Below are positions 30,933 to 39,411 of a stretch of DNA of 64,000 nucleotides, one piece after another; the stretch's first letter is position 1; each line of letters opens with the position of its first letter. The translations under genes were made by a program, and so were the position numbers. Origin of the DNA: Lumbricus rubellus. Taxonomy: Eukaryota > Annelida > Clitellata > Crassiclitellata > Lumbricidae. Below the pieces are notes generated by a model that had not been told where the DNA came from, ran no database searches, and saw only the letters and a program-made list of their open reading frames with translations. The stretch is taken from assembly GCA_945859605.1 (NCBI GenBank), contig OX243825.1, forward strand, positions 21,267,696 to 21,331,695, given 5' to 3'.

Positions 30933-31709
30933 TTATTTAATGTAAAATGTATCTAATCCAGATCTGTACCTGCCCTTATTTGTTTTACTAGTAAGGTCAA
31001 TAACCACAAAACCATGCGTTTCATCCCACGCAGTTTTGCATAGTTTTCGAAATTCTTCAATAGTCATATCATCTACGCCTATATGATCGCTGTATATATG
31101 ATTAATATTCTTGAGGTCTTGAGGGAATAGACATATAAAGTTAGCATTCTCTCTTATAGTTTGTCTAGGTAGCTTGAAATAATTTTGTGCTAGGTAAAAG
31201 CAATCTACATTACTATGCCTACCTCTTATATAATAGGATTCGCATTTATTTTGCCTCTCTAATTGTAAATCATCAAAAATCATGAGATTCTTTTTATCTC
31301 GACTTAAGTCTCGTGGATCTGGAACATCTTCAGAGGTTTCAAAGAACTTGCATTCTATATCCGATTTTTTGGCCATGTTTTTAGACATCTCCTCGACTAC
31401 GGCGGTCGGTGATACATTTAATTTCATTATCTCATCGCGATTATCAAAAAGTCTTATAATTGCTTCCTTTGGTAATTTCTCTTCGAATGCTTTTTTAAGT
31501 ATCTTGTATTCTGATTGAAATAAACTTTTGCCGAAGATTTGCAAGTTATCATAGTCTAGCCAACCAGGTCTCAGTAATAAATTAAGTAGTAATATTGTCT
31601 TGCCGCATTGAGACTTACCGACGATCAAACCTCTGATGCTTCTTGGTAGGAGAGGACTGTTAAAGCGTTTACTTGATTCTTCATTCCACGATAGGTCTTG
31701 GACTTCCAT
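30933..31709 (-). CDS. FtsK/HerA-type genome-packaging ATPase
   Basis: 258 residues. Walker A GKSQCGKT (31-38) and Walker B NLMIFDDL (141-148, acidic pair D146-D147) are intact. The downstream RGRHSNVDCFYLAQNYFKLP block is typical of the A32-like ATPases of Polintons and large DNA viruses. It pumps the genome into preformed capsids. Its start codon lies 20 bp from the oppositely directed PLA2 gene, so both probably share a promoter. Confidence 0.92.
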   Translation of the reverse strand: MEVQDLSWNEESSKRFNSPLLPRSIRGLIVGKSQCGKTILLLNLLLRPGWLDYDNLQIFGKSLFQSEYKILKKAFEEKLPKEAIIRLFDNRDEIMKLNVSPTAVVEEMSKNMAKKSDIECKFFETSEDVPDPRDLSRDKKNLMIFDDLQLERQNKCESYYIRGRHSNVDCFYLAQNYFKLPRQTIRENANFICLFPQDLKNINHIYSDHIGVDDMTIEEFRKLCKTAWDETHGFVVIDLTSKTNKGRYRSGLDTFYIK

Positions 31710-31729
31710 TTTAATTATATTATATTAAA
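31710..31729. promoter_or_regulatory. 20-bp AT-only bidirectional promoter
   Basis: TTTAATTATATTATATTAAA separates the ATG of the ATPase (leftward) from the ATG of the PLA2 gene (rightward). With both start codons it forms a near-palindrome (CCATTTTAAT...ATTAAAATGG). Similar AT-only TATA-like strings end in AAAATG or AAATG before most genes of the element. Confidence 0.65.
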
Positions 31730-32269
31730 ATGGAGCACAACTCGTATTGTGTAAAATGTAAGCGACAAACTGAATCTAAAGATGTTCAACGAGTCGTCAG
31801 TAAGAATGGTAGACCTATGCTTAGGGGTGTGTGCGTTGAGTGTGGCGCTAGAAAAACTCAGTTTACTAAAATGTCCACTACTGTACAAGGAGGTGATTTG
31901 GTCTCAGCTCTCAATTCTGCTACTTCTAATATTAAACTTCCATGGGCAAAGTACCCGGGTGAAATGCATCTTCCAGGACATTCTTTCACGGGTCCAGGTA
32001 CTCGATTGGATTTGAGATTGAATCCTGATGGAACACCAAAAGATTGGAGTAAACCAGTAGATAGGGTTGATCAAGCAGCCTATCGCCATGACTTAGCTTA
32101 TGCTAAACATACTGATACAGCAGGAAGAAACGTCGCTGACAGAGCTATGATAGATGAATTAAATAATATATCTAATCCTACTTTCCGCGAACGAATTGAA
32201 AGATCTATAGTTAAACCAATTTTATCAACGAAAACCCATTTTGGAATGGGGTTGAAAAAAAAACTCTGA
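31730..32269 (+). CDS. Zinc ribbon-PLA2 (parvovirus VP1u-like) virion protein
   Basis: 179 residues. A zinc ribbon (C7-x2-C10 ... C35-x2-C38) precedes a phospholipase A2-like domain. The calcium loop is FTGPGTRLD (86-94) and the catalytic His-Asp pair is in AAYRHDLAY (H120, D121). VQGG|D (52-55), a protease-like site, lies exactly between the two domains. Parvovirus-type PLA2 helps particles leave endosomes; the same role here is inferred. The frame ends in three Lys codons inside a run of nine A's, then CTC TGA. The integrase frame opens one base back over the same stretch. Confidence 0.88.
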   Translation: MEHNSYCVKCKRQTESKDVQRVVSKNGRPMLRGVCVECGARKTQFTKMSTTVQGGDLVSALNSATSNIKLPWAKYPGEMHLPGHSFTGPGTRLDLRLNPDGTPKDWSKPVDRVDQAAYRHDLAYAKHTDTAGRNVADRAMIDELNNISNPTFRERIERSIVKPILSTKTHFGMGLKKKL

Positions 32270-33186
32270 GATGGACAGACCAACTTGCTGACGAATTACA
32301 TAAACCTATAGTCAGGAAGTTTAGGAAGCGAGTTGTTTATGTTCAGGGAGTGGACAAAGTTTGGGCTGCTGACTTAATTGACATGCAGGCTTATGCTAAA
32401 TTTAATTCTGGTGTGAAATATTTGTTAAGCGTCATTGATATATTCTCCAAGTATGCATTTATTCAGCCGTTAAAAGATAAGCGCGGAGAATCTGTGGCAG
32501 ATGCTTTCGTTAAAATATTTAATACGAGCAAAAGAAGGGGGGAAAAACTTTGGGTCGATAAGGGAACAGAATTCTATAATAAACAGGTAAAATCATTAGG
32601 TATGCAGTTGTACTCAACTGAGAATGAAGAGAAATCTTGTATCGTAGAAAGATTTAATAGAACAGTAAAAGAAAAGATGTTTAAGTATTTTACAGCAAAT
32701 TCAACTCAGAGATATATCGATGTTTTAGATAATATGCTTAGTTTATACAACAACACAAGACATTCTTCCATTAAAATGACTCCTGTTAAAGCGAGTATCA
32801 AAGCAAACGAAAAAGCTGTTTGGTTAAATCTGTATGGTGACGCTGTACCTGAAACTGTTAAACCTAAATTTTCAGTCGGAGATAAAGTAAGAATTTCCAA
32901 GAAGAAGAAGACATTTGAGAAAGGATATACCGCTAACTGGAGTGAAGAAATTTTTACAATAACACAAATCCAATACACAGATCCTATAACCTATAAAATA
33001 TCTGACTATCATGGAGAAGAAATAAAAGGGACATTTTATGAAGCTGAGTTACAATCGACAACGCAAGATACATTTAAAATAGAAAAGATTATAAGAAAAA
33101 GAGGAAATCGGTCTTTGGTTAAATGGTTAGGCTATGATGATTCATTCAATTCATGGGTTATTAATAAAGACTTGATATCATTGTGA
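32215..33186 (+). CDS. Retrovirus-type integrase with chromodomain, no ATG start
   Basis: The frame is open from 32215 to TGA at 33184-33186. The first candidate start is GTG at 32350, but recognisable integrase sequence (LADELHKPIVRKF) already begins near 32283. There is no in-frame ATG upstream. Numbering from the GTG, the DDE residues are D8 (WAADLIDM), D70 (WVDKGTEF) and E100 (CIVERFN), so the D-E gap is 29 residues, shorter than the usual 35. The C-terminus is a chromodomain (VKWLGYDDSFNSWV), common in Polinton integrases and used for chromatin targeting. Translation may come from a -1 shift out of the PLA2 frame at the A9 run (32255-32263), from splicing, or from a non-ATG start. A homopolymer error in the assembly is also possible. 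Confidence 0.85.
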   Translation, partial: TNFINENPFWNGVEKKTLRWTDQLADELHKPIVRKFRKRVVYVQGVDKVWAADLIDMQAYAKFNSGVKYLLSVIDIFSKYAFIQPLKDKRGESVADAFVKIFNTSKRRGEKLWVDKGTEFYNKQVKSLGMQLYSTENEEKSCIVERFNRTVKEKMFKYFTANSTQRYIDVLDNMLSLYNNTRHSSIKMTPVKASIKANEKAVWLNLYGDAVPETVKPKFSVGDKVRISKKKKTFEKGYTANWSEEIFTITQIQYTDPITYKISDYHGEEIKGTFYEAELQSTTQDTFKIEKIIRKRGNRSLVKWLGYDDSFNSWVINKDLISL

Positions 33187-33699
33187 ATTTAACTGATTTA
33201 TAGCTTCTAAAACGCAATGCCCCCCCAACTTATTAATTATACTACTACTCGACGATTTTCTTCTCAGAACGCAGCGATGGGCTACCTACCTATCAGATTT
33301 GGCTAAAGAAGTCGACGATAGTCTATTGTAGCCTGTAGACATGAACCCGTATCCTTCCAATAATTAGACAAAATATTAGCCTATTAGACAAAAATTATAA
33401 GTCTGCTTGCTTACATGACGGGGGATAGTTTTTAACGGAGAAATGTCTATTGATCGCCAGCGATATGCTTGACACAACCTTCGACCACGCCCGTTTAATT
33501 TTGAGTTACCACCGAAGCACGATAAAAACTTTATTCCAATAGCCTTCTCAACAAGCGACTCTATAACCCTTCCATGTAACTGACTTGCGGTTTTGTCAAC
33601 CTGTGTTTTTTTTCACATTAAACGAATATATATATATATATATATACTATAATTTATGGATTTATAACAAAGACTTTCCGAAGACTCTGAACTATGCAT

Positions 33700-33833
33700 G
33701 GTTAGGGTTAGGGTTAGGGTTAGGGTTAGGGTTAGGGTTAGGGTTAGGGTTAGGGTTAGGGTTAGGGTTAGGGTTAGGGTTAGGGTTAGGGTTAGGGTTA
33801 GGGTTAGGGTTAGGGTTAGGGTTAGGGTTAGGG
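33700..33833 (+). repeat. (TTAGGG)22 telomere-type array inside the Polinton
   Basis: 134 bases of uninterrupted GGTTAG units starting right after 'actatgcat' and ending at 'ggatcgtagg'. Ordinary non-repeat DNA lies on both sides, so it is interstitial. Valine-arginine and glycine-leucine open frames across it are artefacts. Confidence 0.97.
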
Positions 33834-34256
33834 ATCGTAGGAAAGGCCTACAGGTTGTATGTTACACAAGAATATATATTTCGGAATTAAGTTCTACTAT
33901 AGCCTATTATTTTATATACACGAAACACATTGCCTTGCATATAGCTACATACGCTGAACTGAATACACCTATTCGCCACGCGGCGCCACCGTACGGTACG
34001 GTAGCTGAAAGCTAACGAACAGTGAACTGGTAAACATCGATATTCATTTCACGTCTTCATAATAATGACCGTGAACTATAAACTTGTCTTCACCATACTG
34101 CAGCGACGAGTTTTTTTGGTGAAGACAAAACCGGATATAGAACGACAATATTTTTGGTCAAGGACGTTTTTTGTTCAAATTGCATGGGGTAGGATAAGAT
34201 TTAATCGCATTGTGTCACGTGTGAAGTGCCATCGATGTTATAGGTCGGTTGTAAGT

Positions 34257-34262
34257 AGTGTG

Positions 34263-34323
<61 letters not shown>
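34257..34323. repeat. (TG)n microsatellite
   Basis: About 33 TG units with one TTTG interruption, in the right arm of the Polinton. Confidence 0.95.
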
Positions 34324-34324
<1 letters not shown>

Positions 34325-35083
34325 AAGTTGGGGTCCTATTTTATGATCATTCGCCTGGTATGGAAATGACCTTATGACTTTATTCACGAGTTATTATTTA
34401 GGCCTAATGTGTTCATCCATCCAAAATGTATGCAACCCGTGCGGTTTTCCCATTCTTCGAATGTGCTTTGTACATCGCTTTTGCTGTTCAGGAAAGCTCA
34501 ATGTTAACCATTGGACGTGAAACCACAACACCTGTATTGTTATTGTAGTCCTCTCTTTACAGCGCGTGATTTTTGGTCTTATACAAAATTAATAGAGCGA
34601 CATGAATGAGCGCACGGCTGCGAGTGAATGTACAGCTGGCCAACCGTGTCGTCGCCAGGTCTTGTTGTTGACAATTATAGCTCATTGAACATTGAAAGTC
34701 ACTCGTATTGAAAAGTACAGATGTAGGTCAGTTTAATAATAATCTTCGTTTAGGCTAATTCTCAATCTAAAACACCGTAAATGATACCGGTAAGCCTACA
34801 GAATGTATAGCTTAACAGGTTTCTATAGCACCATTTTTAACTGATTAATTAGTTGATTGTTTCTTCAATGGCAAACACCCTCCAGCTTAACCTTTAACAC
34901 CATTTTAACTTAATTTATCTTCAATATCAGACTTCTTCAAAAAAAGTCAAGTTGTTAACTTTACATCAGGAAAAATAATAAAATACCCCAAAGGAGAAGA
35001 GGAGGAATCAGGGGGAAATAATAAAAGACTACTAACCACGGTACTACCGAGCTATCCACTGCACTACCGAGCACCCCCCTCAG

Positions 35084-35475
35084 GAAATAATAAAAGACAT
35101 CCAAAGGGCAGTGGCCAATCCTCTCCCTCACCGTCTCATCATCCACTGACCGTGTACTCATCATAGCTGAGTCGGCTAGAGGAACAGAAATCTCGTTACA
35201 AATTTCTGCCCCGGCGGGGAATTGAACCCCCGACCTCTTGGTTGACAGTTCAGCGCGCTATCCACTGTACTACCGAGCACCCCCCCTCAGGAAATAATAA
35301 AAGACCCCTAGAAAATTAAAAAGACTAAGAATTTAACTGGTTTAAACCCTATTTTAACTGGCTTTTTTCTTCAATGAAAAAATCCCAGAAAATCCTTTAG
35401 CACCATTTAAACTCATTTATTAGCTAATTGTTTCTTCAATGAAAAAATTCCCAAAGAATTAATTTTACATCTACT
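35084..35475. repeat. Right terminal inverted repeat of the Polinton
   Basis: Inverse of 19481-19871, one base longer because of a G-run difference. Its outer end CATCTACT abuts the target duplication CAGGCT. Confidence 0.95.
35099..35290 (-). repeat. tRNA-like SINE inside right TIR
   Basis: Mirror of the SINE at 19666-19856, with the same 15-bp duplication on each side (35084-35098 and 35291-35305). A third copy of that 15-mer at 35015-35029 bounds a 54-bp truncated SINE head. Confidence 0.82.
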
Positions 35476-35481
35476 CAGGCT

Positions 35482-36988
35482 ACATACATGTATATAGTAT
35501 AGTAGTCTATGTATATTTGCATATTATATGATGCAAATTACTACGGTAGATTTCATAGGCTGTTGGAAAATTCTCGATGAAATAACTGCGCACATTCTAC
35601 CGTGTATCTGCAATAACAACAGCCTATTAAAATAGAAAAATGGTATGCAGTGTAACGGTAGCATATAGGCTTCATGTAAGGTGTAATCGTAGGTTTCATT
35701 CAGGCTATTGTTTGGCCCAAAGAAACTGGAAGTCCTTAGACTGTATTACTGTAACGTAACGAAGAAAAGAGTAATTCAACTTCGAACAATCTTACATTTA
35801 CGGTTACATGGTCTTATAGCGTATTGTGAAGTGTAGCCTATTTGTAAATTCGGATTCGAACCAGGGCAAAAAGACAACGTGTCAGAAGTCTTCTGCAACG
35901 CTATTTAAAGTTCTTTGTTGGGTTAATTGTAAACTTATAGATAAGAAATTGAGAATATATAGATTGAGAACTCAGTTGAATAGAAGACATCAGCAATTCA
36001 ACGTCTGAGCGAAAATAGCCTATATTCGTCAATATGAAGAACATGCCGGAGTTACATAAATGTATAGATCTATAATTCATTGAGAATATTTCAATCATAT
36101 CGCTCGGCCACCTCTTACTGTTGACTGATTTCACACTGAAAGTCCCGTATACCGGTGAGTATTATAATAGAATAATAATATACTCTTTTGATAATTATAA
36201 TCATCGTTTATTTTTCAAACTGGCGCAACGCAGTATGATTACAATCAGTAATGATGAGCGGACGATCACAATTTAATACTAGCCTACATGTATATGAGTT
36301 GAATTTAACTGTTGGCAGCCATGCAAGGCGTCTATCACACGTCCTACTACTCATTTTCCCAAAGCCATCTGCCGAATGAAATGTTAGATTTGTTCTTTCG
36401 ATAGATGTGGCTAGAGTCACTGTGTGCATTTAGAATAGAAATAAGACTCTGCTAGCGGAACAAATCCACCGCTGGTTGTTCTCTGCCAGTGCCATTCCCA
36501 ATCCTGGATAAAGGAGGAGGGCGATACTAATCAGCTTTGATATGGCAGTGTCGTTAAGCATGCAACAAGTACTAGTGGAATTATATTGTTCCTTTTGGGT
36601 TTACCCTTCACCAAGCGCTCGTGAATAAGCTGGTGCCCCGCGCTTGGCTTTCGAGTAGCGCTTTAGAAATTTGGAGATTATGATTACCCTTTGAGTCATT
36701 TAACGCCCATGAACTGTTACAGCAAGAGTACATTTACTGATATTTTAGCGATCAATAAAGTTTATAAAATATTATTGATAGCGGGGTTTCACAAGTGTAG
36801 CAAGCGGCTCCAAGACGCCCTGACATCTTGGTTAGTACCATATCTATGTAAAGAGAGCACTATAAAGGTCAATGCGTGCTTGTGTTTATGGCCAGGTTGT
36901 ATGAGATTAACTGGCTGCCGTTCACGGTAGGCCTATGTAGCATCTCGATTGGACAACACAGGCAACACAACAGATTTTAAATGGTCAT
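35482..36988. other. Intergenic, no gene seen
   Basis: AT-rich host sequence. The segment at 36210-36400 shares blocks with 38135-38215 ('tttcaaactg..aacgcag.atgatta' and 'gccatctgcc'), so both are remnants of one dispersed repeat. A partial copy of the next element's end is at 36615-36690. Confidence 0.45.
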
Positions 36989-37359
36989 CAGCGCTCGTGA
37001 ATAAGCTGGTGCCCTGCGCTTGGCCTTCGAGTGGCGCTTTAGAAATTAGGAGATTATGATCACGTGCAGATTAAACAGCCGTCGTTCTAATAATAGGCTG
37101 TAAGTCATCTGCTAAATAGGCCTAGTTGTATGGAAGTTGGTGAAACTGCTGTGAAAGTTTATCAAAGAGGAAGAGCATTTGGACAATATTTTGGACAACC
37201 TTTGACCGCTTTGCGAGCTGTTCTCTACTTCTGAAGGATGGTTAATTTCCCCCGAAGATATATTGCCAAATTGCGGCTCAGATCGCAATCGTAAACTTCA
37301 AACCTTAAAAGCGCCATTCTAAAGTCAAGCTCAGGGCACCAGCTTATTCATGAGCGCTG
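36989..37359. mobile_element. 371-bp TIR element (CAGCGCTC ends)
   Basis: CAGCGCTCGTGAATAAGCTG at the left matches, inverted, CAGCTTATTCATGAGCGCTG at the right with one mismatch; the repeat extends for about 28 bp. No matching 8-bp flank was found. The sequence at 36615-36690 repeats about 75 bp of the left end. Non-coding. Confidence 0.6.
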
Positions 37360-37413
37360 TAGCTTACTTTAGGCTGTGGACGGGATAGGCTCACTGTAAA
37401 ACTGCGTTACATG

Positions 37414-37567
37414 CAGTGCTAAAAGTGTTTTAAAAAAGAAGTGCCTGGACGCCCCATACCGGTACATTTTCAGATGTGCTGACCAAATAAGTGGCAGGAC
37501 GGCATAGAGATTTTAAAATAAGTGCCAGGACACCGTCTATGACCGTCCTGCCACACTTTGAGCCCTG
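37414..37567. mobile_element. hAT-type MITE (CAGTGCTAAAAGTG family), copy 2
   Basis: 154 bp with ends CAGTGCTAAAAGTG and CACACTTTGAGCCCTG and a perfect 8-bp duplication GTTACATG (37406-37413 and 37568-37575). It is related to 14488-14661 but lacks one internal unit. Confidence 0.85.
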
Positions 37568-37861
37568 GTTACATGTTTAATATACATCTAATACCAACAA
37601 CAGTTTGGCTACAGGCCACATTTCGTGTGCTATACTATCAGACATTCTTTTCGTAATTGTTATAACTGCGTAATATCAGCTGACTTCACCAGAGGCAAGT
37701 GATTCATTTGAACCCACGCATGATACGGTCCTCACCCAACCTCTGACATAATATTATAATATATTATTTTTTGTTTATCTTGTTCCGCATATGACCGAAG
37801 TTGAATATAATGTCAAATCTGAGTGAAACTGTCTCCTATGAAGCGTCAACGAATCCGCCAT

Positions 37862-37900
37862 TTTACCGGAAGTAGTTCCTCGCGACGACCGGAAGTCAGA
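37862..37900 (+). promoter_or_regulatory. Paired ETS sites, possible promoter
   Basis: ACCGGAAGT occurs twice in the same direction (about 37865 and 37888), separated by 'agttcctcgcgacg' and preceded by CCGCCATTTT. Double GGAAG sites next to a YY1-like GCCAT are typical of TATA-less animal promoters. Confidence 0.4.
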
Positions 37901-37918
37901 AATGATTGAGCAGACGAC

Positions 37919-38086
37919 ATGTCATATCTGGTCGATTGGCGGCAGAGGGCGCAACCTGCGCAACAGAAAGATGGCGCGGGGTCAGGTTCTTTGGCAGAAC
38001 AGCTAAGTCACGATGGATTTTTTTTATGGATGTTGTTTGGTACTCGTGATCACATGAATCCGTTTGAAGACTCGTCTCAATTGAAG
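37919..38086 (+). CDS. Possible first coding exon, unrecognised
   Basis: The open frame starts MSYLVDWRQRAQPAQQ and ends NPFEDSSQLK directly at an AAG|GTACAG donor, 168 bp in phase. It lies just downstream of the paired ETS sites. No continuing exon could be identified and the family is unknown, so this may be a chance match. Confidence 0.22.
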
Positions 38087-38873
38087 GTACAGCGCAGGCG
38101 AAAAATCCGATCCTTTCCATAAGAATTATCTTCGGTTTTAATTTCAAACTGACAAAACGCAGAATGATTATAATTCATACTAGAAACGCCATCTGCCCAC
38201 TGGAAGGTTGAGTGGACCTTTGGGAGGGTAGCGGGAGGTTTGTGCGCTCTTCGCACCAGAGTTTTACCCATTACCCCATACCAAACGGCTGAGAGCGAGA
38301 GGGAGATTCACGAAGCTCGTATCTTTGGGAAGGCGAGGATTCGAGTTTCTACAACCTTCGCAAAAAAAGTTTCAGCCTTTTAAGAACTTGACATTTTCAT
38401 TTTGTTCCTGTACAGTTTCAATTCAGCAAGATAGTTAATTAGTTCCCCTGCAATCATGCACCCATAACAATATTATTATGCAAGAGGGGCAGTTGTCCCC
38501 TTGGGGAAAAGGACATCTTGATTACTACCCTCAATGAGGATTACTGCTACGGATATAATTTATTATAGAATATAGAGGAACAGTTTATTTGACAAGAGAA
38601 TAAGCGATCATTTTTAGACCCCGGGTGTAAAGTTTGAGTTACTGTTTGTGCGTGGGATGGTGCTTGTTGCTGTGTGTGGGTGAGGACGGGGTGGGGTTGG
38701 GTGGGTGGTGGGGCGAATGGGTTTCGAATGGAGACTTTTGGTGATCATTTTCATCTGCATTTTCGTTACTGCCTCGCTGCAGCAGCAGCAGCAGTCAAGT
38801 CAGTTGACCGTGACGAACCACCCACGCGTGCACTCCTTATGGCATTCACTCATGCATTCAGTCATTGGTAGAT

Positions 38874-39009
38874 GCCTTTAAATAGCCGCGTCCCACCATG
38901 GATGCTCGGATCTTTACGCAGCGGCTACAGAGACAGGAGTAGTGACAGTAGATGTTCGACGGCTTGGTCGGGCAGTGAAGTGGTTCTCCAGTTGAGTGTT
39001 CCGTTGCAG
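38874..39009 (+). promoter_or_regulatory. Putative TATA promoter and 5'UTR exon of the cysteine-rich peptide gene
   Basis: TTTAAATAG at about 38876 resembles a TATA box. The following GC-richer stretch ends in a good donor (TTGCAG|GTAACG, 39009/39010). A CAG trinucleotide run lies just upstream at about 38780. Likely acceptors before the coding exon are at 39323 or 39376. The link to the gene is inferred. Confidence 0.4.
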
Positions 39010-39411
39010 GTAACGTGGTAACTTGCTTAGGTTATAACACGTACACGTAATTAATCCGATAGCTTATTGTGGTTCATAATTATGTCTATGATTAAATCTG
39101 AAGCATTATGGCCTCGATGATCCCTATCATATAATTTTATTCTTAGTCATCATCAGTGTGCTGTCGATGACCGCTATCCTTTTTGTTGCTGCGGCTGCTG
39201 CTGTTGTTGTTGTTGATGATGATGATGTTGCACTAAGCTTACTTGTTGCATTTATATATATATATATATATTATATTTTAACTCAACATAATAATTAGTA
39301 TTGACTTTGTTCTTCATTTATAGTGCGGCAAACAGTATTTGATTTGCGTTAATCTCATCATCATCATCATCTTCAGACGATAATAGAGGGTATTATATAC
39401 ACACCTGAAAA

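Larger units (their letters stand above)
33187..35083. other. Polinton right arm: non-coding, host-like, repeat-rich
   Basis: About 1.9 kb without a convincing gene between integrase and right TIR. It holds (TTAGGG)22, a TG microsatellite, AGGCCTA words typical of the host background, diverged copies of the terminal 'caccattt...attgtttcttcaatg' motif (about 34826-34870 and 34895-34925), and a truncated SINE head (35030-35083). It looks like an acquired or expanded segment. Confidence 0.6.
19481..35475. mobile_element. Intact Polinton/Maverick (adintovirus-like) provirus, 15,995 bp
   Basis: The ends are AGTAGATGTAAAATTAATTC and its exact inverse, flanked by a perfect 6-bp duplication CAGGCT (19475-19480 and 35476-35481). 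A 6-bp TSD and a 5'-AG terminus are hallmarks of Polintons. The TIRs are about 391 bp. Inside are 14 genes: protein-primed PolB, adenain-type protease, chromodomain integrase, FtsK/HerA-type ATPase, major and minor capsid proteins, zinc ribbon-PLA2, two fibers and accessory proteins. None of the 14 reading frames has an internal stop, and the outer 170 bp of the TIRs match exactly, so insertion looks recent. Twelve genes run left and two run right. Host-style AGGCCTA words are almost absent from 19.9-33.2 kb but return in the right arm. Confidence 0.96.

Noticed and set aside
19886..31709. Bacteriophage contamination, suggested by tail-fiber-like motifs
   Set aside because: The element has a perfect 6-bp TSD, Polinton TIRs, chromodomain integrase and animal Maverick-type capsid genes, and host DNA continues on both sides.
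33700..33833. Chromosome end (true telomere)
   Set aside because: Unique DNA and the intact Polinton right TIR follow the array, so it is internal.
33585..34015. Gly-Leu and Val-Arg repeat proteins
   Set aside because: Translations of the TTAGGG array in different frames.
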